Below are positions 47,704 through 58,816 of a stretch of 64,000 nt of DNA, one piece after another. The notes beneath the pieces are model-generated. The model saw only the letters and a list, made by a program, of their open reading frames with translations, made no database searches and was not told where the DNA came from. Position numbers and translations under genes: made by a program. Source of the DNA: Arctopsyche grandis (lineage: Eukaryota; Arthropoda; Insecta; Trichoptera; Hydropsychidae); contig NC_135367.1 in assembly GCF_051622035.1 (NCBI RefSeq), forward strand, positions 13,568,501 to 13,632,500. The letters are read 5' to 3'. How positions within the stretch are numbered: position 1 is the first letter of the stretch; each line of letters opens with the position of its first letter.

Positions 47704-49092
47704 CAGTGGCGGCTCGTCCATACGCACTGCGGTACTGCAGCACCCCCAAGGAAATTGACTAATATTATTATATACATAAATGTATGTATATTATATGAAA
47801 ATATCAATATTATTTAAGCATGTATTAAGCTCGCCCGCACACCGATACATCCAATAATGATCATACATCGCGGTACTAATATCAGAAAGTGAAGCATCGT
47901 TTATGATTTTGTGCAGTACGGTTTTCGTTGGAATATACCGAGTGGGCGAAGGAGGGGCGCGGGGGCAGCTAGAAGCTTGGTTGGTACTGCACTCCCAACA
48001 GTATTATACACATTTCTTGTTGCGTTCGTGTGCGCTCGACACGCTCCTCACTTTTCCTCATTTCTTCTGCACCTTTTCTCTTTCCTTCTACACCTCTTAC
48101 ACTTTCTACGTTTCTACACTTCCTTCTACACGTCACTTTAAGTATTTAAGTTGGTATCAAAATCAAGAGAAGCTGAGCCAATGTTTTCAAGAACTTAAAT
48201 ATTCTTCCGAAAATACTGATAAAACAATAACAGATTCTACCAATTTACTGAATACAATTTTTTATTTTAGTCAGAACTTTTTCACAAGTTAATGCCGCAT
48301 TTAGAAATTATTTATAACCAAATGAAATCTAGTAATAACGATGCAATTAAAGAAAACTTAGAAAGTTTTACTTATGTCATTATACAAATATGAGATTCTT
48401 ATAGCGAATAGAAGCCAAAAATATGTGATATATTATATGCATATATTATCGCACATATTATAGAAGCCAAAAATATGTGCGATGTTATTATTAAGGATAT
48501 AAAAGAAAGATATACTTTGTCTAAGCTGTGAAATTATTTAATAAAGAAAATTTTGAAAAGTACTGAAAGAAAATGCCAATGGAAGATCTACTACTAACCA
48601 TTGAATCATATCCAATGCTAGATAAAGAAAAACTTCAAACTGAATTAGAAGTGTTTTACTCAAGGAAAGAAATGCATAGTATTAATGATTTATTAATATT
48701 TTTAAAACTTATTTTTGCAATTAATTTATGCAAAGTTCGTGTGGAAATAACAAAACTTTTTCAAATTCTGCTTACAACTTCAACTACCTCTGAGCTTGAA
48801 CGGTGTTTTTCATCAATAAATAGAATAAAGACATACATGTATGTATATAAGAAACACAATGGTTCAGGAAAGATTGACGGCTTTTTCTATGCTGTCAATT
48901 GAAAAAAAAATGATTATGAACAGTGAAAATTTTAACGAAAAGGTGATAGACCTTTCTTCAGGGAAAAAAGACAGAAGTATGTTTAATTTTGATCATTTTG
49001 ATGTTAATAGTAAAATATAATCCAAATAAACATTTTTTTTATTTTTAATCAACCGCAGCACCCCCAGATATCTTATCCACGAGCTGCCACTG
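47704..49092 (+). mobile_element. Degenerate hAT transposon with intact termini
   Basis: The 1389-bp element starts CAGTGGCGGCTCGTCCAT and ends with the complement of CAGTGGCAGCTCGTGGAT. Perfect 8-bp direct repeats TGTATAGG flank it (47696-47703 and 49093-49100). Coding remains are broken by stops and frameshifts. The terminal motif is shared with the MITE at 59572-59789, so the two belong to one family. Confidence 0.93.
48134..48902 (+). pseudogene. hAT transposase relic
   Basis: Disconnected frames match the later part of hAT transposases of the zinc-finger MYM-like type. One segment around 48290 has MPHLEIIYNQMKSSN. A C-terminal segment (48573 onward) ends in the hAT dimerisation motif TSELERCFSSINRIKTYM. 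Stops near 48400-48420 and at 48528 interrupt the frame, a short tandem repeat (AGAAGCCAAAAATATGTG) lies near 48411-48480, and the N-terminal zinc finger and catalytic region are largely missing. Confidence 0.75.
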
Positions 49093-49513
49093 TGTATAGG
49101 TATTTTTCTAATAGTTCTGATATTTCGCATATTAAAAATATGTCTATAGAATACTATTTTTAATTTGTCTAGGGCCGAGAACGAAATTTCAGATAAGTGC
49201 ACCCAGCTTGTTAAAAACACAATAATGGTTTAAATGGTTTTCGGCTACAGATTCTGCCAAAGGCGGAATCGAAATGTAAAGCATTTTACTTTCAGTTAAA
49301 TAGTTCAATACTGATTTACGACTCATAAATAATGTAAATAACTCATAATTAATGGACGTGCGGTGGTCGGTTTCTATTTGGACAAAAAAATGGGTTCGCC
49401 ATTGTCAATTTCTATTGCCAACCTTTTTTTTTTGCTCTCTAGCTTTGTAGGACAATAGTCAACCCTCTTTCCTGGGAAATAGAAACGCACCGCCGATCTC
49501 CACTTATAATGTA
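49093..49513. other. Intergenic sequence, no feature recognised
   Basis: Short frames only. Sequence near 49360-49500 (GCGGTGGTCGGTTTCTATTT and GAAACGCACCGCCGATCTCC) forms a weak inverted pair and may be a decayed MITE. Confidence 0.35.
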
Positions 49514-49893
49514 AAAAATGGGTGCACCTCACGGGATCGAATGTGAAATGCACGAAAAACCAAATATCGAAAATCGAAAGATCAAAAAAAAGGGTTCATG
49601 GTAAACGGTACATACTCACTTAATTTGCGCGAGCAGGATACAACAGGAACAAGGGGAACAAGCTTTTCCTCCCGTATTAATGTGCGCGCGCAGAATACGG
49701 GAGGAAAAGCCTGTTCCTCTTATTCCTGTTGTATCCTGCTCGCGCAAATTAAGTGAGTATGTACCGTTTACCATGCACCCTTTTTTTTTGATCTTTCGAC
49801 TTAAGATCTTTCGATTTTTTGATCTTTGCCTTCCGATATTTGGTTTTTCGTGCATTTCACATTCGATCCCGTCGGGTAGACCCGTAAAAAATA
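49514..49893. mobile_element. Long palindromic (foldback) element
   Basis: Two arms of about 160-200 bp mirror each other around a short loop at about 49679-49691 (ATGTGCGCGCGCAG). Paired blocks include CTCACTTAATTTGCGCGAGC with GCTCGCGCAAATTAAGTGAG, and GATACAACAGGAACAAG with its complement. A single-arm relative is at 27965-28213. The right arm retains a segment (CTTAAGATCTTTCG) missing from the left arm. No target duplication was identified. Frames on both strands are artefacts of the palindrome. Confidence 0.88.
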
Positions 49894-50984
49894 TATAACC
49901 ATCTTCTTCTAACATTCAATATTGACAATATTGGCATATATTATTTTCGATAATAATTATTGAGTTGAGAAAACGCTTCTGGATTTCACAATTTAACGTT
50001 TCTGGATTTCACGAAAGGGAGTGGAGCTCCCATGCGCTACCGTCCATTTCGAAATTAGATTCGAAATAAATTGCTATATTCAACACTTCGTCCAAAAAAA
50101 AAAATATTTTCGGAAAGAAACTGTAAATCGCATTCACATTCTATCATGTTGTTATCTCATCTATCTGGATTTAGTCACATGACTTTTATTAATGCGACTG
50201 CTATTTTTTACGTCAAATTAATGAATTTTATCTTACTTAGATATAAAAAAAAATCAATTGTTTTGAAAGGCGACAGCGTGAAAGATAAACAAATGCAAAA
50301 CAAAGGCGAATTACGTGCCTATGTGCGAAAAATTTAATTTACTACTTTTATTGAAAGGCTAATTCGACAACAACGAGATATTTTATCATACTAAATTAAA
50401 AATAAATCCCTGACGTCATCCGTATTAATGTAATTTATCCACAATCTATTTATCAATTCATTTTTATCTTTTTTTTTTTTTTTTTTGGTTGGTTTGCTTC
50501 TTAATTAATTGTATATGAAACTATTTGATGGATTGTGACTAAAATAACGACACGATGATATATAAGATCAAATCAAATCATCAAAATGTATTGTGTAATT
50601 GGTTTCATTAAAATTTGATATATTTTTTTCGTATGCGTATTATTTATGGATAAATAAATAGGCATAATTTAAATTTTAACAATTCGTTTATTTAAAAAGG
50701 TACTTAATCATTTATTTCATAAATAAATTAAAAATATATTTACAAAAATTGACGTGTTGGATTTGTTGGTAAACTTGCACGGAAAAACGTCAACGAAACT
50801 CTGTGCGGCAAAATACTGGAAAGTTGAATTACATATGTACACACTTGTACATATGTAATTCAAAACAATGTATCATTTGAGCTTAAACTAATAGTTCAAT
50901 AGCTTAGATTAATAGTTCAACCTTTCAGCAGTATGTACACAGAGTTGATTGTGCATTTTTGGTACTAGACTTAACTGCTAAAAT
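49894..50984. other. 3' flank of Ly6-A; AT-rich, no gene
   Basis: Two AATAAA signals read on the minus strand (TTTATT at 50687-50692 and 50711-50716) lie about 270-300 nt downstream of the Ly6-A stop and could be its poly(A) signals. A perfect hairpin occurs at 50824-50861. An 88-codon plus-strand frame at 50071 has no recognisable domain. Confidence 0.4.
50824..50861. repeat. Perfect 18-bp inverted repeat
   Basis: TTGAATTACATATGTACA and its exact complement are separated by four bases (CACT). It lies downstream of the Ly6-A stop and would be in its 3' UTR if the transcript reaches the AATAAA at 50711. ACATATGTAC is a common motif throughout this genome, so chance is possible. Confidence 0.7.
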
Positions 50985-53856
50985 CTATTGTAACAGCACT
51001 GCAGCCAGCAACGGTAGGAGCAATGCCATCACTCCTGAAGCAACTGCTCTTCCTGCTGGATTGCATAAATCTTCTGTGCAAATCCTACATTCTTCCGGTT
51101 CCATGTCGCCAGCGAGTGCTTTGCATTTTATGTTTTTGGCTTCTTGAGTATCTTCTTCCTCATATAAGGTGCATCCTCTCTTTACCTTTACCTTGTCATC
51201 GACTAAAATTTAAAACAAATAGATGGTTGCTTTAAAATGTAAAAAAAAATTAAACGAAATCTTGTTATACATTATATATTGTATACGAGTACGTATGTAC
51301 AATACACGGGTCTGCATATACGGTGTTTATTGAACTAAAGTATTTAGATTTAAATTAAGTATTTAGAAATTTTATTTTATATTTAGATTCAGATCGTAGA
51401 AATTGACCTTACGCATAGTGTCAATGACGTGTATTTAAGTTTATTATAGTAATACCCACATCTGTACATTTATTTGTTTTGGATGATTTAAAAATGAAAT
51501 ATTATTTAAATTTACACGTATGTAGATGCAAATAAACCGTGTAAAAAAACAATCGCCGGCGATCCTTTGTAATATACGTATGTTTGTATTATGCATAGCT
51601 CTATAATATTAAATCCAGTATAGAAAAAATAAACAGATCGCAGAATAAAGGTTGATCATAATACAGCATATATAATAGATACGTATGCATCTAGTGATAG
51701 TATAGAGTTATAGACTATAGATTATAAAGAGATTCTAAATGATTATTTTTGATACGTATTTTACTTATTCTATTGGACAAAATAACAAAAAGTATTATAA
51801 TCCAAATAAAAAATAACAAATTAAGTATCATACCTGTATACTTAATTTTGTAGCAATGCGTTTTTTTGGGGAGAGAAGTTATCTCTGTTGTGGTGTTTTC
51901 GTCGGTGACGGTGGTTTCCTCAGTGACGGTGGTTTCCTCGGTGACAGTGGTGTCCTCAGTGACGGTGGTTTCCTCGGTGACGGTGGTTTCCTCAGTGACG
52001 GTGGTTTCCTCGGTGACGGTGGTTTCCTCAGTGACGGTGGTTTCCTCGGTGACGGTGGTTTCCTCGGTGACGGTGGTTTCCTCGGTGACGGTGGTTTCCT
52101 CGGTGGCGGTGTTTTCCTCAGTGACGGTGGTTTCCTCGGTGGCGGTGTTTTCCTCAGTGACGGTGGTTTCCTCGGTGGCGGTGTTTTCCTCAGTGACGGT
52201 GGTTTCCTCGGTGGCGGTGTTTTCCTCAGTGACGGTGGTTTCCTCGGTGGCGGTGTTTTCCTCAGTGACGGTGGCTTCCTCGGTGGCGGTGTTTTCCTCA
52301 GTGACGGTGGCTTCCTCGGTGGCGGTGTTTTCCTCAGTGACGGTGGCTTCCTCGGTGGTGGTGTTTTCCTCAGTGACGGTGGCTTCCTCGGTGGCGGTGT
52401 TTTCCTCAGTGACGGTGGCTTCCTCGGTGGCGGTGTTTTCCTCAGTGACGGTGGCTTCCTCGGTGGTGGTGTTTTCGTCAGTGACGGTGGCTTCCTCGGT
52501 GGCGGTGTTTTCCTCAGTGACGGTGGCTTCCTCGGTGGCGGTGTTTTCCTCAGTGACGGTGGCTTCCTCGGTGGTGGTGTTTTCGTCAGTGACGGTGGCT
52601 TCCTCGGTGGCGGTGTTTTCCTCAGTGACGGTGGCTTCCTCGGTGGCGGTGTTTTCCTCAGTGACGGTGGCTTCCTCGGTGGCGGTGTTTTCCTCAGTGA
52701 CGGTGGCTTCCTCGGTGGCAGTGACGGGGTCAACATAAACTTGTACAATTCGAATATCTCGTCTCAGTCTCAGATGTGCAAATGCTACATATTTTTCAGA
52801 ACTTAGCTCGCATGTGGGAGAATTTTCAAGAATTTCTTCACAATCTTCACAATCGTAACAATTATTCGCATTACCTGAAATACATGACTTTCATTTAATC
52901 ACATGTCAGTTATAATTGTCGAAATTTGATACATACATATTGTATATGAAAGGGTGCTATGTTATATTTGTTATCTTTAGAGATCATCCCAAATAAAATG
53001 AGTAAATAAATATTTGAAATTTTGTTTAATGCATAGATTGTTTCACTTTGTGTTCACTACATCGCTAATAAATAAACAATTAAGTGAAGAAAATGAAAAT
53101 CGGAATGAGACCTTTTATGATACATACATATGTGTGCATATGTATTTATCAATTTAATCTTAAAAACAAACCTGAAGATTTTGAAAAAATGTGATGAATC
53201 TATCCTTTTCGGGGATGAGAAAGCGATTTAACTACATATATGTATTTCGACCATGGGAAAACTAATTTATGGTGTTAGATTACTACGACTTGTAATGAAA
53301 TAAATCAAACTTAATATAATAAACTAATACAGATAAAATTTAAAAAATAAATTAAACTAAACGGCTGTGATGTAACCCCTCGCGTCCGGTAGAGGATGGT
53401 TTTATTTTATAATATGTAATTACTATGAGAAACTTGCTGGCCAAAAAACATATATGTATATCCAACTAACTCTATGTAACGTTTGACTGTTTCCAAAATC
53501 AAAAGCTACGCTGCAAAATTAAGAGGGTCAAAGATTTTTTAACATAACTTATATCCAATTGAATCCTCCAGACCAGTTTCCAGAAGTTTTAAAGTCAGTG
53601 AATGTGTATGACGATGCACAAGGATAATAATTTGAAGATGACAATAGTCACTAGCATGTTATTAAACATTTGATTTTTTTTCATATGAATTTTGAAATTC
53701 AACAAAATTCAACATTAAAAATCGGAAATATTATACATATTTTGCATAATTATGCATTATTACTTATTTTATTCAAATTATGTACTTACCATTTGGAAGT
53801 AAGCTAGTAAAAACTAACGCCACCAGAAATGGCGCCAGAACCATTGTCGACTTCAT
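50985..53856 (-). CDS. Ly6/three-finger GPI-anchored protein with Thr/Glu repeat insert (Ly6-A)
   Basis: Minus-strand exons are 53856-53790, 52874-51834 and 51202-50985. All borders are GT/AG and the phases agree (1, 1), giving 441 residues. Residues 1-22 are a signal peptide (MKSTMVLAPFLVALVFTSLL). The mature part has ten cysteines, as in Ly6/LU domains: NCYDCEDC and PTCE before the insert, then HCYKIKY, RGCT, IKCK, ECRIC and DLCN after it. The hydrophobic C-terminus (VMALLLPLLAAVLL) is a GPI-attachment signal. Between the fourth and fifth cysteines lie nearly 300 residues of a six-residue repeat (T-E-E-x-T-V/A), acidic and rich in possible O-glycosylation sites. It should be a cell-surface protein. 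Ordinary insect Ly6 proteins are about 120-200 residues. Long frames in the other phases over the repeat are shadows. Confidence 0.88.
51897..52728 (-). repeat. Coding minisatellite, 18-bp unit, in Ly6-A exon 2
   Basis: About 46 tandem 18-bp units encode T-E-E-x-T-x on the minus strand. At the N-terminal side they alternate as TEEATV and TEENTA (36-bp dimers), then TEETTV and TEENTA. Near the C-terminal side they are mostly TEETTV. Rare variants (TED, DEN) occur. Unit length is a multiple of three throughout, so the reading frame is kept from cysteine 4 to cysteine 5. Confidence 0.93.
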
Positions 53857-55254
53857 TTTTGGTAACCGATGAAAATAATGCCACGAACGTCAGTTGAAGA
53901 CACTTGTCAAAGGCACAGTTCACAACCGTCTGCGAATACCACTTTGTGTCGGCAGAATTTATTGATTTGGTTGCTGAATATTGTAAAATTTTATCTGTAT
54001 TTATCTCTTTATCTGTATTTATCTGATAAAATAACTTCGAATCTCGTCCGCACAATTTTTAGTCTTTGTTATTGTTTAATATGTGGAAATGACTCATATA
54101 AAATTGCACTATATGTACATACATATGAATTACATTAAATTATCAAAGAAATACTTTTCAGAATTTTCTTGTCTAATCATAAGGTTTGGTGATTATTGCC
54201 ATTTTAATTATTTTTTAATAAAAGAGAATTGATGAAAAGATAAATCTAACGCAAAATTCAAAGTTCAATAGCATCTTTACACTTTGATCAATTGGTGAGT
54301 AATTTTGCCAAGTTGCATGCATAAACGAATTTTCAACAAAATCCATATCGATTAAAAAAATTCTGATGTGACTAACCCATTACTTTACGTACATATGTAC
54401 ATATACCTCTGAGGAATATGAGTAGTATCAAAAACTTAATTCGTCAATAATTGTAAATAAATTTTTGTACTTTATTCCTATTATGTTGTACACTAATATT
54501 GAAATAAGATAACACTATAAATAATAATAAAAAAATAAAAAAAATAGAAAATGATCAGTAGATCAGTAACTATTAAAATAGATATAAGATGTATTGGGGA
54601 CATAATTTATTAGCAATAAAAAGCATTTCAAAAAAAACTACCAACTATGAAAGCGTTTTCGTTTACACACTTGAGCGCAGAGAAACTTACAGATTCTGGA
54701 TTTGCAGTAAAACGAAAGCTCGACTTCCGGTCATCGGATTTTATTTATATTTTTTATAACTAACAATAATATCACTATAAACATTAACCATAAAATATCA
54801 ATAAAACATAAAAAAAATTAAAAGAAATATTAATTTAAAGAAAATAACAACTTCCGGTTATCAGATTCTAGCCAAAGCCTTATAAATTCTAAACAAAACA
54901 TTTTATGTAGTATATAATACTAGTGTTGTGCCCGTTGTTTTCAACGTGTGACTTCGCAAAAAAATTGATATATGAATTAAAGTAAAGTTATATGTTATAT
55001 ATAAATATCACAGGGTAATTTATTGCCGCGTGCCCGTATTACATAATGCGCCGTTCGCCCGCGACGGAATGAAGAAATCAAATTTATTACTTAATATTAA
55101 ACTGGAACTTACATATATACATATGTACATATATTAAATTTCAATTTGATACATTGAACGCTTTCGAATAAAAGCCTCTAAGTTTACGAGTAAAGGCACT
55201 AACGGTTGAGAAGAAAATATTTAAAAATAAATAAATTTCTAAAATTCGTCATAC
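53857..55254. other. Intergenic 5' flank of Ly6-A
   Basis: This should contain the Ly6-A promoter near 53860-53960; no core element was assigned. CTAGTGTTGTGCCCGTTG at about 54921 is the inverse of the motif at 46741-46758, marking a dispersed repeat. No gene was seen. Confidence 0.4.
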
Positions 55255-55545
55255 CTAATATATTGTAACGTGGGAACGTGAGAGAGAGTGTATCCGCTGT
55301 CTAAGTGTATTCGTGGGTGAACAATAGAGACCCCTGGATTACCCAGTAAGTGCCTGAATAAAGGATGAGCTAGAGTTCTCAGAACCGGGGTGGTTGCGTT
55401 CGACTTGCTAGGGAAAATCCACATGCCTATAGACACGCCAATGGATCGGGGATGCTATGCGGAGATGCTCGGGGATGCTAAGCTAACTTGTCCTTTATAA
55501 GGAGGTACACACGGTAGACCAAGTGATTACGTGTGGACCTCATGA
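55255..55545. repeat. GC-richer island, possible solo LTR or transposon fragment
   Basis: Base composition differs from the flanks. It begins near ATTGTAACGTGGGAACGTGA and contains a repeated GGATGCTATGCGGAGATGCT / GGGGATGCTAAGC motif and CTTTATAAGGAGG. It resembles an LTR in being a TG-starting block with a TATA-like element, but no partner LTR or terminal CA was established. Confidence 0.3.
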
Positions 55546-55554
55546 ATCGTTGAA

Positions 55555-55785
<231 letters not shown>

Positions 55786-55830
55786 TGAAATTATATTTTA
55801 GATAACATGTGCATATGTATGTATATGTCA

Positions 55831-56129
55831 CAGTGAAATTATATTTCAAGTGAAAATAAATTTTCACTGACGTTTCAGTGAAATCATAACCAGTTACATT
55901 ATCAGAGTTTTTTTTCTTTAAGTTCTTTAAGATTAGATTGTTAGGGTTGGTATTATTTAAAGGTTAGGATAGGTCAGGTTAAGTAAGGGTTGGCCCTATT
56001 CATTTAAAATTGGGTTGTTAGGGTTAAATTTATAGAGTTAAACGTTGTAAATTCATTGTTTGATACATTTTCACTGCTTGAAATATGCTTTCGTGAAAAT
56101 ATATTTTCACTTGAAATATGCTTTCACTG
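55831..56129. mobile_element. MITE with CAGTGAAA termini, possibly pogo-like
   Basis: The inverted ends CAGTGAAATTATATTTCAAG and the complement of CTTGAAATATGCTTTCACTG match strongly, and similarity continues inward (GTGAAAATAAATTTTCAC). A TA follows the right end, whereas CA precedes the left, so a TA target site is only half preserved. The interior has TTAGG-like fragments near 55935-56030. Family assignment is inference. Confidence 0.6.
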
Positions 56130-57154
56130 TAACATATACACTACATTAAAAGTAAAAATTTAAATTTTTCACTGTATATTATTGACATTAGAAAATTGAA
56201 CAGCTTGTCATTAAACAATAAATAAATATAATATTGTACATAACTTTTATATACTACAAACAACATACCTTGCACTTTGTGTGTGTATTGTCAGTTCTGA
56301 TGCAGTAGAAAGTACGAATAATGAAAATAAAGGCACACATGTATTTTAAGACATTTTATTCGAAGTGAAGCAAAACACGATACATCTTAAACGCACATAT
56401 TCATTGCTACGCAATATATATTGTGAATATTATATCTAATTTACACATTCATTATTAAAAGAAGACATTCAATTTATACCTATTCCGATTGACATACCAT
56501 CACAATTTACATACATAAATACATATACATACATATTATTAGTAGATATATTGAAATATATTCAACATTCTACAAAACATATAATATATTCGAAGATTCG
56601 AAATAAATTTCTATTTAAATTTAATCTTACATAATTGGACATTTTTATTGATTTAAATTTAATGCACGATATTATCTGCCAACATAAGAAATAGATAATT
56701 TTTATCAGGTCATACATAAAAGTATGAACGCATTTCATCATGCATTTATTTTTAATCTGATGCGTATCTCTTGGAATTAATTAATTATTCTTGATTTATT
56801 GATATATGTTTTTCTTAATTTATAAGTCTAAGCACAAACCACTGCTTAAGGACAAAATTTAAAACAGGGTTTTAATTATTCGGTTATTTTTTACTATATA
56901 AAAGGATCATTAATAACTTGGTATTTTACTAAAAAATTTTAATCTGTCGATTTTTGTTTAGTATGAATAATAAACACCAATTAACGGGAAACATTTCTTA
57001 TCACTATTCATGTATAAATATCGGTGATTAATCATACTATCGAATAAAATTCTAAAGCAAAGTATATTTTCAGTCAAATACATATCCAGAATTAATATTT
57101 TAATAAGCACATACAATATGATATTTAAAAAAACACGCTATATGTATTTATACA

Positions 57155-57227
<73 letters not shown>

Positions 57228-58490
57228 CATAATATTTACATTAAAGTTATTCATATTGAATGCACTACGGTACACCATTTTTAAAATTTCGAAAATTTTA
57301 TTTATAAATAATAAGAGTAAAATCTTATTTGAAGACGAATCATCAATGCGACGAAATGCTACATTTCTTTTTATTTCCATATTTTCCGTTATGCAATGAA
57401 ATCCACTAAGTGTTCTTCGAAGTTTAAGAATATATTTACAAAAAAATCAAATACGAAGCCATATAAGAAAACTTGTATTGAATTTCACATGCTTACGACG
57501 AAATCAATACACGCACGTTTTCAAATATTTAAAATTATATATAATTACTATTATTAAGTATCAATGTATCTTATACAATTACGCATTCTATCATATATTA
57601 TGAAACAAATATAATAAATATTCAATATTTTGCAGATAGACTTTTTATAAAAAAGATTATACTCGTACGTATAAAATTCCACTTTAAAAAATGAAGAGTT
57701 GAGAAAATGAAAAACGGAAATTTATTTTCAATTAAATGATATTTTTAATGTTCTTCCAATAAAATATATTTTTGAGATTAAATGCATACAGTAAAGCGCG
57801 TGACGTCATATTGTAAAGATCAATACGGTATAGATAAAGTATTTAATCAGTAACTTAATCATTGCAATCTAAAATGAAATTAAACCATGGTCATATAATA
57901 ATGCAAACTTTATTATTATTTATCATTCTTGTAAATGATTTTAGAAAATTTTTCCCCTTTTCATGTTTAATACATACATAAACTTGTAGATGTAAAATGA
58001 AAGTAAAAATTTGAATAGCTGTAGGCAATTTTTTTCACTCTAAGGTTTTTCCAAAAAATATTAAAAATTTTATCAAGAAATAAGAATGATAATTTCCATT
58101 AGATTTACTTTTTTACAATTGTTTTTAACAGTCATTTTGCTGGGGCGAAGATATCATTGGGTAATTTGCAATATTAATAACAATATTTAAAACGTGTTCC
58201 AAAATAAAATGAGACAATTAAATTTAAAAAAAAAACACTGTTTCATTGCGAATTGTACCAAAAGTTAAAATTACGCCATTTTGAATAACTTAACCAAAGT
58301 TTTTCATTAAAATAATATAATAGTGTTTGTGTACATAAGTACATATGTATATCACTTCTGTAAAGCACAATGGTGATAATGCAATGTTATTCCTACTATT
58401 CAGAAACTACAGTATATCGATAACTTTTCAAATTATGTAAGTTTTGTACGTAAAATTATAATTTTAACATTAATTTCGAATCATGTATCA
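56130..58490. other. AT-rich intergenic sequence between the Ly6 genes
   Basis: Apart from a second (TA)n tract at 57149-57226, no gene, RNA or classified element was recognised. Frames here are short and of low complexity. Confidence 0.5.
57149..57226. repeat. (TA)n microsatellite
   Basis: A nearly pure TA run of about 75 bp. Confidence 0.97.
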
Positions 58491-58491
58491 A

Positions 58492-58537
58492 ATTCCTTTC
58501 CAAATCCACCCATTGAATTGTGGATTTAGAAAGGAAT
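58492..58537. repeat. Near-perfect 18-bp hairpin
   Basis: ATTCCTTTCCAAATCCAC and GTGGATTTAGAAAGGAAT are complementary at 17 of 18 positions across a 10-nt loop. It lies about 280 bp beyond the Ly6-B stop codon, just past the likely poly(A) signals. It is too short for a typical microRNA precursor. Confidence 0.65.
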
Positions 58538-58616
58538 GCAAAAAATAAAATTGAAAATAAGTCAGCTGCAGTACAACTGCCATTTTTAAATTGTCTATGC
58601 GCGTAGTATCAAGGGG

Positions 58617-58630
58617 TTTATTTATTTATT
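58617..58630 (-). promoter_or_regulatory. Probable poly(A) signals of Ly6-B
   Basis: TTTATTTATTTATT on plus gives three overlapping AATAAA hexamers on the minus strand, about 190 nt after the Ly6-B stop codon. Confidence 0.5.
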
Positions 58631-58816
58631 ACTGTAATGATAAGAGCAATCTTTAAACCCCAGTCTTTAAGTTTATGAATTCAGATGCAATGACCAAGCT
58701 TTATACATAGACATATGTATTCGAATGTGTATTTCGTATGGATTTGGCTAAATACATCGATGTTTACAAAATGGCGTCGACGTTCGTTGAAGTTATGTTA
58801 ATGACGGTGGCGCTGT

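Noticed and set aside
47903-48141. Plus-strand frames in the left part of the hAT element
   Set aside because: Pyrimidine-rich translation without transposase motifs; the recognisable relic lies further right.
49616-49915. Frames on both strands of the long palindrome
   Set aside because: Artefacts of the inverted repeat; similar peptides also appear at the 28-kb copy.
51856-52806. Three long frames over the minisatellite (Gly/Phe/Leu-rich, Val/Ser-rich, and Pro/Arg/Lys-rich)
   Set aside because: They are other phases of the 18-bp repeat. Only the minus-strand T-E-E frame joins to a signal peptide, LU cysteines and a GPI tail with correct splice phases.
57118-57399. Frames across the second (TA)n tract
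   Set aside because: Low-complexity sequence with no domain.
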